DNA of 64,000 nt. Source: Eubacteriales bacterium (GTDB lineage Bacteria; Bacillota; Clostridia; Saccharofermentanales; DTU023). Shown here in pieces: positions 15,984 to 23,875 of this stretch. The stretch lies in contig JAUNVR010000006.1 of NCBI GenBank assembly GCA_030537595.1, positions 1 through 64,000 on the forward strand. The letters are read 5' to 3'. How positions within the stretch are numbered: position 1 is the stretch's first letter; each line of letters opens with the position of its first letter. A program made the translations under genes and the position numbers. The notes under the pieces were generated by a model that was not told where the DNA came from, made no database searches, and saw only the letters and a program-made list of their open reading frames with translations.

Positions 15984-16937
15984 TTATTCTTCGTGACTAA
16001 AGTTTTCTTGGATATAGTGGTCGCACTGGATTCCTGCAATGGCACCGTCTGCTGCTGCAGTCACGACCTGACGCAAGCTCTTCTTGCGGATATCACCGGC
16101 AGCAAAGACGCCAGGGATATTGGTCTTCATGTCTTCGTCAGTTAGGACATAGTCCCACTCACATTCGACCTGATCTTTGAACAGCTCGGAGTTCGGTAAG
16201 TAGCCAATGAATACGAAGCAGCCAAAGATGCCATCATCTTCGTCAGCCTTAATTACGCGGCGCTCACCGGTCTTGGTGTCTTCAACGGTCATGGTGTCGA
16301 GTACACCCTCACCCTCGAGGTCAACGACTACTGAGTTCCACATGAATTCGAGATTCTCAGTGTTGAATGCACGCTCTTGGATGCTCTTGACAGCACGCAG
16401 TTCATCACGGCGGTGAATCAAGGTAACCTTACGTGCGAATTTGCAAAGATACATGGCTTCTTCAACAGCTGTGTCACCACCACCGACGACAAAGACTTCG
16501 AGATTTTCGAAGAAGTTAGCATCACAGGTTGCACAGTAGGAAACGCCTTTACCGGTAAATTCGTCCTCACCGGGGCAGCCAATTTTTCTGGAGTGTGCGC
16601 CGGTTGCCAGAATTACTGTACGACCTTCGTAGACTGTGTCACCACAATGAACCTTCTTAATTCTACCTTCGAGTTCGAGCTTAGTTGCGGTATCAGTTAC
16701 GCGTTCGCAACCGAAACGCTCAGCCTGCTTGGTGAAACGCTCAACTAATGCGGGGCCGCTTTCGCCTTCGGGCATTTGGCCAGGATAGTTCTCAATCTCA
16801 TCGGTAATCGCGATTTGACCACCGTCAGATCCCTTTTCGATGATCAGGGTTGACAGGCGCGAACGACCGGTGTACAAGCCTGCTGCCAGTCCTGCCGGGC
16901 CTGCGCCAAGGATAATGACATCGTAAATTTTAGACAT
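15984..16937 (-). CDS. trxB: Thioredoxin reductase TrxB
   Basis: This FAD enzyme uses NADPH or another reduced donor to reduce thioredoxin. The ATG at 16937 (AGAGGAAAGAGG upstream) gives 317 residues. Motifs are the FAD-binding ILGAGPAGLAAG at the N-terminus, C135-A-T-C138 in GVSYCATCDANFF, the second nucleotide-binding GGGDTAVEEA and the C-terminal FAD motif GVFAAGDIRKKSLRQ. The NADPH-site HRRDELRAVKS has the expected basic residues. The leader is about 125 bases long and contains a perfect small hairpin (AATACAT/ATGTATT, 16954-16969) just before the binding site. It follows the grdB terminator and appears to have its own promoter. Confidence 0.96.
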   Translation of the reverse strand: MSKIYDVIILGAGPAGLAAGLYTGRSRLSTLIIEKGSDGGQIAITDEIENYPGQMPEGESGPALVERFTKQAERFGCERVTDTATKLELEGRIKKVHCGDTVYEGRTVILATGAHSRKIGCPGEDEFTGKGVSYCATCDANFFENLEVFVVGGGDTAVEEAMYLCKFARKVTLIHRRDELRAVKSIQERAFNTENLEFMWNSVVVDLEGEGVLDTMTVEDTKTGERRVIKADEDDGIFGCFVFIGYLPNSELFKDQVECEWDYVLTDEDMKTNIPGVFAAGDIRKKSLRQVVTAAADGAIAGIQCDHYIQENFSHEE

Positions 16938-17068
16938 AGTGCCTCTTTCCTCTAATACATTTATGTATTTGCGGACCACGCTATAGCCGTACAGCCACGC
17001 ACCGCAGCACAACCGCCGTCGTTATCGGCAACTCTGCTGCGAGGCGCTCATCTGCGAGCACTCGTTTT

Positions 17069-17096
17069 ATTCTACCAAATAAAAGCCCTCCGTAAA
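17069..17096 (-). promoter_or_regulatory. Probable promoter of trxB-trxA-grdA
   Basis: TTTACG (17096-17091) and TAGAAT (17074-17069) are 16 bases apart, downstream of the grdB terminator and about 130 bases before the trxB start. The long leader it would produce is GC rich with several small stems. Confidence 0.5.
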
Positions 17097-17162
17097 AGCT
17101 TTTGGCCGGGCAGATAAGGAATTAACTATCTGCTGTCAGGATTCAGGATTTTAGTGGAAAAT

Positions 17163-17196
17163 AAAACGGCAGAGGTAAGCTAGCTCACCTCTGCCG
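17163..17196 (-). terminator. Intrinsic terminator after grdB
   Basis: Arms CGGCAGAGGT and ACCTCTGCCG (10 bp, perfect) with a self-complementary AGCTAGCT-type loop, followed on the minus strand by TTTTATTTT. It lies 15 bases past the grdB stop, inside the glycine reductase gene cluster. Confidence 0.88.
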
Positions 17197-17210
17197 CGAG
17201 CCGTTAAAAT

Positions 17211-18521
17211 TTATGACTCAAAGATCGTTTGGTCTGAAACTTCAGTTTCTAGGGCGCGGAGTGATTTCTCAACGAGTTTGCTCCGCAGCTCATATTCTTC
17301 CTCACGACTCAGTCCAGGATTGCCAAGCGGGTGAGGAATTGCGACTGCAGGTACAATCCTGTTTGCACCAACTGTCATCGAAATCGGAGTGACTGTACAT
17401 ACGTGGACGACAGGCAGACCGGTTCTTTCAATTTCTTTTACCATCGTTGCGCCGCAACGAGTACAAGTTCCTCAGGTAGAGGTGAGGATGACTGCATCAA
17501 CGCCATCGGCCTTGAGCTTCTTGCCAATTTCCTCACCGAACTTCTTGGCTGAGGCAACGGCGGTACCGTTACCTACTGTGGTGTAGAAGTGATCATAGAG
17601 CTTGCCGATTTTGCCATCGGCTTCGAGTTTACGCAGCACGTCTACGGGCAGGACGCGGTCTGAGTCTTCATTTGCATAGACCGGGTCGTAGCCGCCGTGA
17701 GCGGTCTCGTAGGTATCCGCATCGAGATCGGTAACGCCGGCGATATTGTACTCACCAAATTTAGAGGCGTTTGAAGATTCGATGTGATCGGGGTTGCCCT
17801 TCGGGACAATACCGCCAGAGGTGACCAAGGCGATTGTTGCTTTGCTCATCTCTTTAATTGCTGCACCTGGTTCGACACGGTCGAATGAGGGCATCGGATA
17901 CTCTGTGGTGTAAGCCTTGCCTGCGAGCTTCTTGTTCAGCATTTCTACTGCTCTTAAAGCACCGCGCTTCTCTTCAAAGAAGTTGACTCTGATGCCGTTC
18001 GGCAGGTAGCCTTCTTCTGCTGATGAGCCAACGGCTTCACCCTTTGCCAGCTTCAAGCCTAATTTGGCCATCGGCGGCACTGCTTTTCGCATGCCGGCTG
18101 CGGAGTCGCGGGTGGCGATGATGTAGACTTTGTCCTTAAACATATCGGCACCGGGGTTCTCCTCGTACATACCGGTGATTGCGGGAATTCCCAATTCTTC
18201 CTTAACTGCGGCTGTGATAGTGGCGCAAGCGACACCATAGCGGCCGGCGTTAAAGGCAGGTCCAGCGATGAAGAGGTCAGGCTTTTCTTCCTTGACCATG
18301 TTCAAGACGGTTTCTTTGGCCTTATCCATGTTTTCGCCGAAGTAGGAGTCGCCACAGACGATCGTTGCTACGATTTCTGCTTGCTCACCAAATTCGGTGT
18401 TAAAAGCCAGACCGGGACCTACAGCGCCTTCGCGCTTCTCGGGCTCGATGTGAGCCATCTCTTCACCACCGACTTGCGCGAAGAACTGGTTAATATAATG
18501 AACAACACGAAGTTTTGTCAT
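17211..18521 (-). CDS. grdB: Glycine reductase component B selenoprotein GrdB (Sec350)
   Basis: GrdB is the substrate-specific selenoprotein subunit of protein B; with GrdE it activates glycine and delivers the carboxymethyl group to GrdA. The ATG at 18521 leads a 436-residue product read through an in-frame TGA at 17474-17472 as Sec350, in STU-GTCTRCGA, a UxxCxxC motif. Ordinary ORF calling breaks it into a 349-residue piece and a 77-residue piece. The N-terminus (LRVVHYINQFFAQVGGEE) and SGGIVPKGNPDHIESSNASKFGEY are family hallmarks. It starts 14 bases after the grdE stop and is followed by a terminator. Confidence 0.98.
17445..17459 (-). promoter_or_regulatory. Predicted bacterial SECIS hairpin of grdB
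   Basis: Twelve bases after the UGA of codon 350 the mRNA contains a perfect 6-bp stem CGUUGC/GCAACG with a GGC loop. The placement fits SelB-binding SECIS elements, and the size is close to the predicted selD hairpin. Confidence 0.6.
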
Positions 18522-18535
18522 TTCAGTCTCCTTTC

Positions 18536-19816
18536 TTAACGGGCACTGAGCTTGTTAAAGCCCATCTCGTTAGTTGCGCCGGTGATCATCTGGAGTTCAC
18601 CTTCAATGCTGCCATCTGCCTGTAAGCTGCCATCGTGGCCGCCGGCAATGACGTTCACAAATTCGGTGCTGCCGATAACCCGCTCCAGTGCGGGCAGCTT
18701 GACGACCATGTTCGCGTTACCACCGGTAACCACTGCGTCAGCAGCAGCATCGGCGTCAGCAAGTGACTGTGACTTGCCGTCCTGACCGGCGTACTCATCA
18801 GTGATGATGACGGTCTTGATGCCACGCTCTTCAAGCTTCTTGCAGTTCATAATCAGGTCGGTATCGGGGTTGCCGAAGCCTTCCTGTGAAACGATAGCGC
18901 CGTCCAGTTGGAGGAACTCAGCCAGCTTGGCGGTCCAGTCTGAGGAGCGCATCTTGTCAGCAAGATAGACGTTTTCGTTCGTGATGATCACACCGACAAA
19001 GTTCAGCGTCTTGCCATGTTCCTTAAACAGTTCGGCGATGACCGGGTTGTTCAAGTGATGGAAGGTCGTATTCTTGTCACAAGCTGAAACACAGTTACCG
19101 GAGATAATTGCACCGTCCATGGTTTCGGTCGGCATAATCATGGTGGTTAAACTTTGTTTCATATCGACACCGTATACGTAGGTATCGTGTAAGAGCCCTT
19201 GGCTCTGGAGCATCATGACATAGCCTACACGCGGCAGGTCGGGATACTTTTCGATGCCCTCCTTAATGCCGAGTGTTTCAAATTCTTCGGTTTCGTCTGC
19301 TTTGAGTTCACGAGAGAGCTCACCCAGCATTGTGGCCACTTTGAGGCCAGCTAGACGGGCAGCTTTTTCGTACTGGTGAGGGTGAATGCCTTCTTTAGGC
19401 TCCACGACCAATACGAGGTTGTTAAACTGAGAGAACGGGGTATAGTCAGCACCCGGGCCGGTCATATCAATAATGCCTTCCTGGAAACCAACGATCTTAC
19501 CGGCGGTGACTACGTTGACGCCACGCAAAACATGAGTTTTGCCGCTGCCAACTGTGTCTACCTTATGCATCCAGCCTGGAAAAACGCCACCCGGACCCTC
19601 GACTTTACAGCGGGGTTGGATGACGTCTTTGACCGGAGTAATTCTGCATGATTCTCCCGGTTTCGTGATCTCGAGACGAGCTGCTTTCAGATGTTCATCC
19701 TGGAGAACTTCAGCGACGATTTCCTTCTCATTTACGTACAAGATACCATTTTTGATTTCTGACTTGTCCGCAAACTCGACACCGGAAATGTCGATGTAAC
19801 CTAGTTGAAGCTTCAT
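18536..19816 (-). CDS. grdE: Glycine reductase component B proprotein GrdE
   Basis: GrdE is made as a proprotein that cuts itself into two subunits and forms a pyruvoyl-type carbonyl group, which binds the amino group of glycine as a Schiff base. The product has 426 residues. The processing site is Cys242 in SGNCVSACDKNT, identical in position to that of characterised family members. Other conserved stretches are QPRCKVEGPGGVFPGW and GFGNPDTDLIMNCKKLE. An AAAGGA site lies 10 bases before the ATG. It is the second gene of the cluster, 77 bases after grdX and just before grdB. Confidence 0.97.
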   Translation of the reverse strand: MKLQLGYIDISGVEFADKSEIKNGILYVNEKEIVAEVLQDEHLKAARLEITKPGESCRITPVKDVIQPRCKVEGPGGVFPGWMHKVDTVGSGKTHVLRGVNVVTAGKIVGFQEGIIDMTGPGADYTPFSQFNNLVLVVEPKEGIHPHQYEKAARLAGLKVATMLGELSRELKADETEEFETLGIKEGIEKYPDLPRVGYVMMLQSQGLLHDTYVYGVDMKQSLTTMIMPTETMDGAIISGNCVSACDKNTTFHHLNNPVIAELFKEHGKTLNFVGVIITNENVYLADKMRSSDWTAKLAEFLQLDGAIVSQEGFGNPDTDLIMNCKKLEERGIKTVIITDEYAGQDGKSQSLADADAAADAVVTGGNANMVVKLPALERVIGSTEFVNVIAGGHDGSLQADGSIEGELQMITGATNEMGFNKLSAR

Positions 19817-19893
19817 CTATAGATCTTCCTTTCTTTTATTATTAAAGTCCGCAGCAGCCTAAGCCGTGCTTGAACCTTAATGCATGCTGAGGG

Positions 19894-20337
19894 CTATCCG
19901 CCACGAGTTTCCAGAGCGAAGCTGTCGAGCCCTGCCGATTCGAGCGCAGAGTTAATCACGCTTAAATCAATTAATTGGAAATCTCTGTGGACCCGCTCAC
20001 TATAGTAAGGTAAGCGCTGCCCGTAGTATTGGAGAAACTTCTCTGTCGCAGCTAAAGCCGCCTCAATTAAGTCTAAAGAGTCAAAATCGAGCTGCGGTGA
20101 ATTATCTGCTTGCTTTATCAGCAGTGACTTATAGGGGGTTTCTCCCGGTTTGATACTCGAAGAAAGTGGATGTGAGAGCAAAACCTCTCCCTCATGTATG
20201 CGGTCTCTGGCTGCTTTGTAGAAATCTACAAGACCAGCTTCAATGAAGTCCACTCGAACCCTTGAAGCCCAAACTTTCACAACTTGAGGATTGTTAGTTA
20301 GTATGTACGTAGTTCTGCTTTCCTTTCCTAGAGTCAT
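19894..20337 (-). CDS. grdX: GrdX family protein
   Basis: A 147-residue protein that begins, after a few residues, with YILTNNPQVVKVWASRVRVDF, the hallmark N-terminus of GrdX, a protein of unknown function encoded at the head of glycine reductase operons. No membrane segment or signal peptide is visible. The -10 box of a consensus promoter ends only 9 bases before the ATG, leaving no room for an upstream ribosome binding site, so the mRNA may be leaderless. A purine-rich AGGAAAGGAAAG falls inside codons 4-8 instead. No alternative ATG, GTG or TTG lies between it and the conserved TNNP. Confidence 0.88.
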   Translation of the reverse strand: MTLGKESRTTYILTNNPQVVKVWASRVRVDFIEAGLVDFYKAARDRIHEGEVLLSHPLSSSIKPGETPYKSLLIKQADNSPQLDFDSLDLIEAALAATEKFLQYYGQRLPYYSERVHRDFQLIDLSVINSALESAGLDSFALETRGG

Positions 20338-20345
20338 CAGCCGTT

Positions 20346-20374
20346 ATTATACTTAATTTTATAGTAATTTGCAA
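20346..20374 (-). promoter_or_regulatory. Main promoter of the glycine reductase genes
   Basis: TTGCAA (20374-20369) and a perfect TATAAT (20351-20346) are 17 bases apart. The predicted start point falls on or within two bases of the grdX ATG. The selC promoter lies about 75 bp away, facing the opposite direction. Confidence 0.82.
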
Positions 20375-20446
20375 GGCATATGCACGAGGCTTGAGGGCTA
20401 GATTCCCCTCTTTATAGTTAATCTGGAAGTATTTTTTCAGCTTTCC

Positions 20447-20475
20447 TTGCCACTGCCCGGAGTCTGTGCTATTTT
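20447..20475 (+). promoter_or_regulatory. Promoter of selC
   Basis: TTGCCA (20447-20452), 17-base spacer, TATTTT (20470-20475). The tRNA begins 21 bases after the -10 box, consistent with a short 5' leader removed by RNase P. Confidence 0.65.
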
Positions 20476-20496
20476 ATCTAAGCATTTACATCTAAT

Positions 20497-20593
20497 GGGA
20501 GCGGATGGGTGCTGGTGTGCCCCGCGGTCTTCAAAACCGTTGCGAGGGGTGAAAAGCTTCTTAGGTAAGTTCGATTCTTACACGTTCCCGCCA
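20497..20593 (+). tRNA. selC: Selenocysteine tRNA (anticodon TCA)
   Basis: A 97-base gene with the features peculiar to tRNA-Sec: anticodon loop CTTCAAA (anticodon TCA, reads UGA), a 6-bp D stem with a 4-base loop (GGGTGC-TGGT-GTGCCC), a long extra arm, a 5-bp T stem (GTAAG/CTTAC), discriminator G and encoded CCA. The acceptor stem GGGAGCG pairs with CGTTCCC; the eighth pair typical of tRNA-Sec would be a G-A mismatch here. It charges with Ser first and is then converted by SelA. It is divergent from grdX and followed by its own terminator. Confidence 0.96.
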
Positions 20594-20597
20594 ATTT

Positions 20598-20625
20598 GCG
20601 TCGACTTCGGTCGACGCTTTTTATT
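20598..20625 (+). terminator. Intrinsic terminator of selC
   Basis: A perfect 8-bp stem GCGTCGAC/GTCGACGC with the stable TTCG tetraloop (20598-20617), followed by TTTTTATTT. It overlaps the last codons of the convergent MATE gene by a few bases. Confidence 0.93.
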
Positions 20626-22060
20626 TGCTATCAGCATCGGCGCAAGTTTCTACCCCGGCCGCTGAACCATGCTTTTCATTACTTAGCTCAGGGCTAAATT
20701 GTAAGCGCGACTTATTATGCCAACGACCACTCAGATAGTAAGTGATAGCAATGACTAGAGCGAGCGCCCAGCCGAGGGGCCAGGACCAGAAAATATTATC
20801 CCGGCCAAAGTAATGATTGAGCCCATAGGCCAGGGGTACACGACCGAGAATCAGGCCAAAGAAGGTAATCAACATCGGCATCAAAGAAGAACCGGCACCG
20901 CGAATTGCGCTGTTGATGATAAAGAGGAAACCCAGCGCCCAGAGAAATGGCACTACTCGCCAGAGATAGGCCATCCCCGCGGCAATTACCTCGGGGTCAT
21001 ATTGGTCGAGGAAGAGACTTAAGAGCTTTGGCCCCATAAAGACGACCAAGGGGGCTAAAATCGCAGCAGTCACGAAATTTATACGCAGAGCTGCTCGTAC
21101 TCCCTTGCGCACCCGATCCATGCGATTGGCGCCGATATTTTGACCGACGTATGCAGTTGTCGCACTTGCATATGAAGTGATTGGCAAGAAGGCTAGACCA
21201 TCAATTTTAATCGCCGCGTTATAACCAGCGATAAAGTTAGTCCCGTAGCTATTAACTAAGCGAACCACAGCCAGCATCCCGACAGAGAAAATAACATTCT
21301 GTAAACCTGCGGGGATTCCTAGGCGGTATGCCTCACGTAGGATCGGCCCAGAAAAATTCTTGGTAAAGAGGCGAACTCTGACCCCATCCTCCCGCTTATT
21401 GATATGCCAGACGCCAAAGACAAAGGAGCAAAAGTTAGCAATCACAGTGGCGTAAGCCGCACCCGCAACTCCCCAGGAAAAATAACCAACGAAGAGCAGG
21501 TCCAAAACAATATTAATGACCACTGCAATAGCCAGATAGTAGAGCGAGGAAATAGTGTCTCCGACCCCCTGTAAGATACTGTTATTGACGTTGTAGCCAA
21601 AGAGCGCAAAGTAGCCGAGGAAGATAATACTGAGATAAGTCTTAGCAAAATCGAAGATATCCTCCGGCACGCCCATTAAATGCAGAAGGTCGTTAATGAA
21701 AAATAGTGAGAGCGCAGTAATTACGATACTCATAACGACATAGGCTTTGTAGATGGTCTCAATTGTCAATTGGACATTGCGCTTATCCTTAGCCCCGAAA
21801 TACTGAGCAATAATTACAGTCGAACCAATAGCTAAGCCCATGAAAAGCGAAATGAAGAGGAAGGTAACGGGCATCACAGAGCCAACCGCGCCCAGGGCTT
21901 CCTTCCCTACATAATTGCCGACAACTAAAGAGTCGACAATATTATATGTTTGCTGGAGAAAGTTGCCCAGCAAAAGAGGGACTGCAAATTTTAATAGCAA
22001 GGAGGTTGGATTACCCTCCGTCATATCCAATGAAGTTCTGCGCGCAATCTTTTTGCTCAT
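20621..22060 (-). CDS. MATE family multidrug/cation exporter
   Basis: The product has 479 residues and about 12 membrane helices in two related halves, the MATE fold. It probably exports organic cations or drugs in exchange for Na+ or H+. Seen are the N-terminal PLLLGNFLQQTYNIVDSLVVG with the conserved Asp after NI, the GLAIGSTVIIAQYFGAKD loop, and the matching second-half GYNAAIKIDGLAFLPITS and TAYVGQNIGANRMDR. The cytoplasmic tail is Ser/Glu rich. AGAGGA precedes the ATG. It is convergent with selC, whose terminator touches its stop codon. Substrate cannot be told from sequence. Confidence 0.93.
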   Translation of the reverse strand: MSKKIARRTSLDMTEGNPTSLLLKFAVPLLLGNFLQQTYNIVDSLVVGNYVGKEALGAVGSVMPVTFLFISLFMGLAIGSTVIIAQYFGAKDKRNVQLTIETIYKAYVVMSIVITALSLFFINDLLHLMGVPEDIFDFAKTYLSIIFLGYFALFGYNVNNSILQGVGDTISSLYYLAIAVVINIVLDLLFVGYFSWGVAGAAYATVIANFCSFVFGVWHINKREDGVRVRLFTKNFSGPILREAYRLGIPAGLQNVIFSVGMLAVVRLVNSYGTNFIAGYNAAIKIDGLAFLPITSYASATTAYVGQNIGANRMDRVRKGVRAALRINFVTAAILAPLVVFMGPKLLSLFLDQYDPEVIAAGMAYLWRVVPFLWALGFLFIINSAIRGAGSSLMPMLITFFGLILGRVPLAYGLNHYFGRDNIFWSWPLGWALALVIAITYYLSGRWHNKSRLQFSPELSNEKHGSAAGVETCADADSK

Positions 22061-22161
22061 CTGAATCCTCTTCGTGTTTCTAATCTAGATAGCTTAAACT
22101 TTTCTAAAAATCTAATCTTTGCTTAATTTTACTCTATCATTAAGCTTTTTTGAGCATTGAA

Positions 22162-22195
22162 AAACAGTTCCGTATTAGGCCCCACGGAACTGTTT
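22162..22195 (+). promoter_or_regulatory. Perfect 12-bp stem-loop in the leader of the small Cys ORF
   Basis: Arms AAACAGTTCCGT and ACGGAACTGTTT with a 10-base loop (ATTAGGCCCC), ending 6 bases before the GGAGG binding site of the 50-residue ORF. The stem has no T tract of note; it may be a translational control element or a terminator facing the MATE promoter region. Confidence 0.55.
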
Positions 22196-22214
22196 ATCAT
22201 TGGAGGAGAAAAGT

Positions 22215-22367
22215 ATGAAAGTTGCAGAAAGATTTGAGCACTCCTGCCCTTCATGCTTATCATACGGCATGCATGAGTCTAATTTTCTAAGGGATTGTTA
22301 CGAAATTAAGAACAAGCTTTCCCCGCGTAAACTCTGCCCCAGCAATTCTAAGTTCCGCCTAATCTAA
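22215..22367 (+). CDS. Small (50-residue) Cys-containing protein of unknown function
   Basis: A short frame missed by common length cut-offs. The ATG at 22215 follows a strong GGAGGAG site by 7 bases. The sequence starts MKVAERFEHSCPSCLSYGMH and holds four Cys (C11, C14, C28, C41), a spacing that could bind zinc or an Fe-S cluster. There is no membrane segment. Its last nine bases overlap the 3' end of the convergent zinc-ribbon gene. No family recognised. Support is the binding site, the Cys pattern and the leader hairpin; conservation would settle it. Confidence 0.55.
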   Translation: MKVAERFEHSCPSCLSYGMHESNFLRDCYEIKNKLSPRKLCPSNSKFRLI

Positions 22368-23081
22368 TGCCGCATCTGGACGCAATTCAATCTCAGCATC
22401 TCGTCCATCCTGGCTTAATCTGTAAGTTTTATCTTTAGCAATTAAATCGAGGACTACCTCACCATTTGCATCGCGACCTCTCGCCTCGACAAAGGCCTTG
22501 AAGTACTCTTTTGCCTGGGCCTCATCCTTGAGTTCCTGCAAAATCAAGATGCCGCGGTTGTTCTTCATTCCTGTGATTACGAAATCCTCGCCTAAAATGA
22601 CTTGTTCACTACTCCCACCAATTGTTTTGACTGCTTGAGAGAAAGTATTGGCCATCTCTTCACGTTGCTTATCTCGATTGATGGTCTGTGGTAAGACGAT
22701 TGCTAAGAAGAGCAAGATGCAAAGCGCAATTGCGCCCCCCGCGATTAAAGCAACTTTACGATCAGCCTTGACGTCAGGAATCTCTCTGATTTTAGGTTCA
22801 TAGACCGGCTTTGCCTCGGCCTGCTTTTTGGCTGTCGCCTTTGGCGGCGGGCTAAAGTTAACGACAGGGGCAGAGCTGGGCTTCGGGTCTAAGTTAGGCC
22901 CCTCGTAAGGTGGCATTTCCTTATTTTCAAAGCTATAGTCATCAGGGTTTGCTGCAATTTCAAATGCTCTTTCATTCTCAAAGACTGCATCACAGTAGAT
23001 ACAGTGTCCCTTCTCCATCTGGGGGTCTAGGTGTAGTATTGAGCCGCAATTATAGCAGCGACCCTCTTTTAAACTTGACAT
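22359..23081 (-). CDS. Zinc-ribbon membrane protein of unknown function
   Basis: The product has 240 residues. The N-terminus is a zinc ribbon (two CxxC knuckles, CYNCG and CIYCD, 15 residues apart). A Pro/Lys-rich disordered linker (about 55-105) follows, then one membrane helix (about 113-133, VALIAGGAIALCILLFLAIVL) and an external C-terminal domain of about 100 residues with mixed alpha/beta character (EDFVITGMKNNRGILILQELKD). Similar zinc-ribbon/helix arrangements are common in Firmicutes without known function. It is divergent from tadA, with about 180 bases between, and its 3' end overlaps the small Cys ORF on the other strand. Confidence 0.75.
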   Translation of the reverse strand: MSSLKEGRCYNCGSILHLDPQMEKGHCIYCDAVFENERAFEIAANPDDYSFENKEMPPYEGPNLDPKPSSAPVVNFSPPPKATAKKQAEAKPVYEPKIREIPDVKADRKVALIAGGAIALCILLFLAIVLPQTINRDKQREEMANTFSQAVKTIGGSSEQVILGEDFVITGMKNNRGILILQELKDEAQAKEYFKAFVEARGRDANGEVVLDLIAKDKTYRLSQDGRDAEIELRPDAALD

Positions 23082-23258
23082 AAAGGTACCATCCTGTCTT
23101 CACTAGCAGTCCCATAGCAGTTTTTCTGCCAATTGTCCTGCAAATTAGCCATGTTATTATAGTTTCATTCCGCAGACTATGCAAACCCCTCTACAAGAAG
23201 ACTCGAGTCTTGATGTATACTATTTCTTGCGAGCTAGCGGAGAAAGGTTGGAATTTCC

Positions 23259-23873
23259 GTGTCAAACGAAATCCAAAATAAATCTGAATCAGCTAAAAAA
23301 CTAGCCTCGACCGAAGAGGATAGGCTTTTTATGACTGAGGTTTTGGCCTTGGCTCAGGAGGCCGCAGCGCAGGGAGAAATCCCGGTTGCAGCGATTCTGG
23401 TCGAATCTGGCCAAATCTTAGCCAGGGCCGCAAATTCTCGAGAAAAAAGCCAAAACCCCCTTGGGCATGCTGAGGTGTTATGCCTCATGGAGGCAGCTGA
23501 AAAGACCGGTCGTCGCTTTTTTCCACAAGCGAGCTTATACTGCAATCTGGAGCCATGCTTAATGTGCCTAGGTGCAATTATTCAGGCCCGCGTGGGTCGA
23601 CTTGTTTACGCCGCTGCTGATCAAAAGGGCGGCGCGGCTTATCTTTTAGAAGATCCTGAGCTCCGCGTAAATCATCGCCCTGAACTTCAAGCCGGCCTGC
23701 TGGCTGAAGAGTCGAGTCAGTTATTAAAGTCATTCTTTCGCAGTCGCCGCCAGATTAATAAGCACTATGGCGGTCGCGGAGCACGGCGTATTTTATATGA
23801 AAAAGGCTATACTAAGCCTGAGTTAATAAATCAAAAGGAGCCCAGTGAAGACAGGGCTCAGCTGGAGGAATAG
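23259..23873 (+). CDS. tadA: tRNA-specific adenosine deaminase TadA
   Basis: TadA converts the wobble adenosine A34 of tRNA-Arg(ACG) to inosine. The zinc site is complete: H70-A-E72 in PLGHAEVLCL and P-C100-LM-C103. The product has 204 residues; about 20 extra residues at each end, rich in Lys/Ser and Glu, exceed the usual ~155-170. The start codon is GTG with an AAAGG site 11 bases upstream. The plsC gene starts 2 bases after the stop, so these two form a tight operon. Confidence 0.92.
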   Translation: MSNEIQNKSESAKKLASTEEDRLFMTEVLALAQEAAAQGEIPVAAILVESGQILARAANSREKSQNPLGHAEVLCLMEAAEKTGRRFFPQASLYCNLEPCLMCLGAIIQARVGRLVYAAADQKGGAAYLLEDPELRVNHRPELQAGLLAEESSQLLKSFFRSRRQINKHYGGRGARRILYEKGYTKPELINQKEPSEDRAQLEE

Positions 23874-23875
23874 AA

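Noticed and set aside
17211-18521. Two separate genes or a pseudogene at grdB
   Set aside because: Both halves are in one frame and the UGA falls exactly at the family's selenocysteine position, with selA-D and selC nearby.
20338-20496. Glycine riboswitch before the glycine reductase genes
   Set aside because: The promoter sits next to the grdX ATG, so there is no leader to hold an aptamer.
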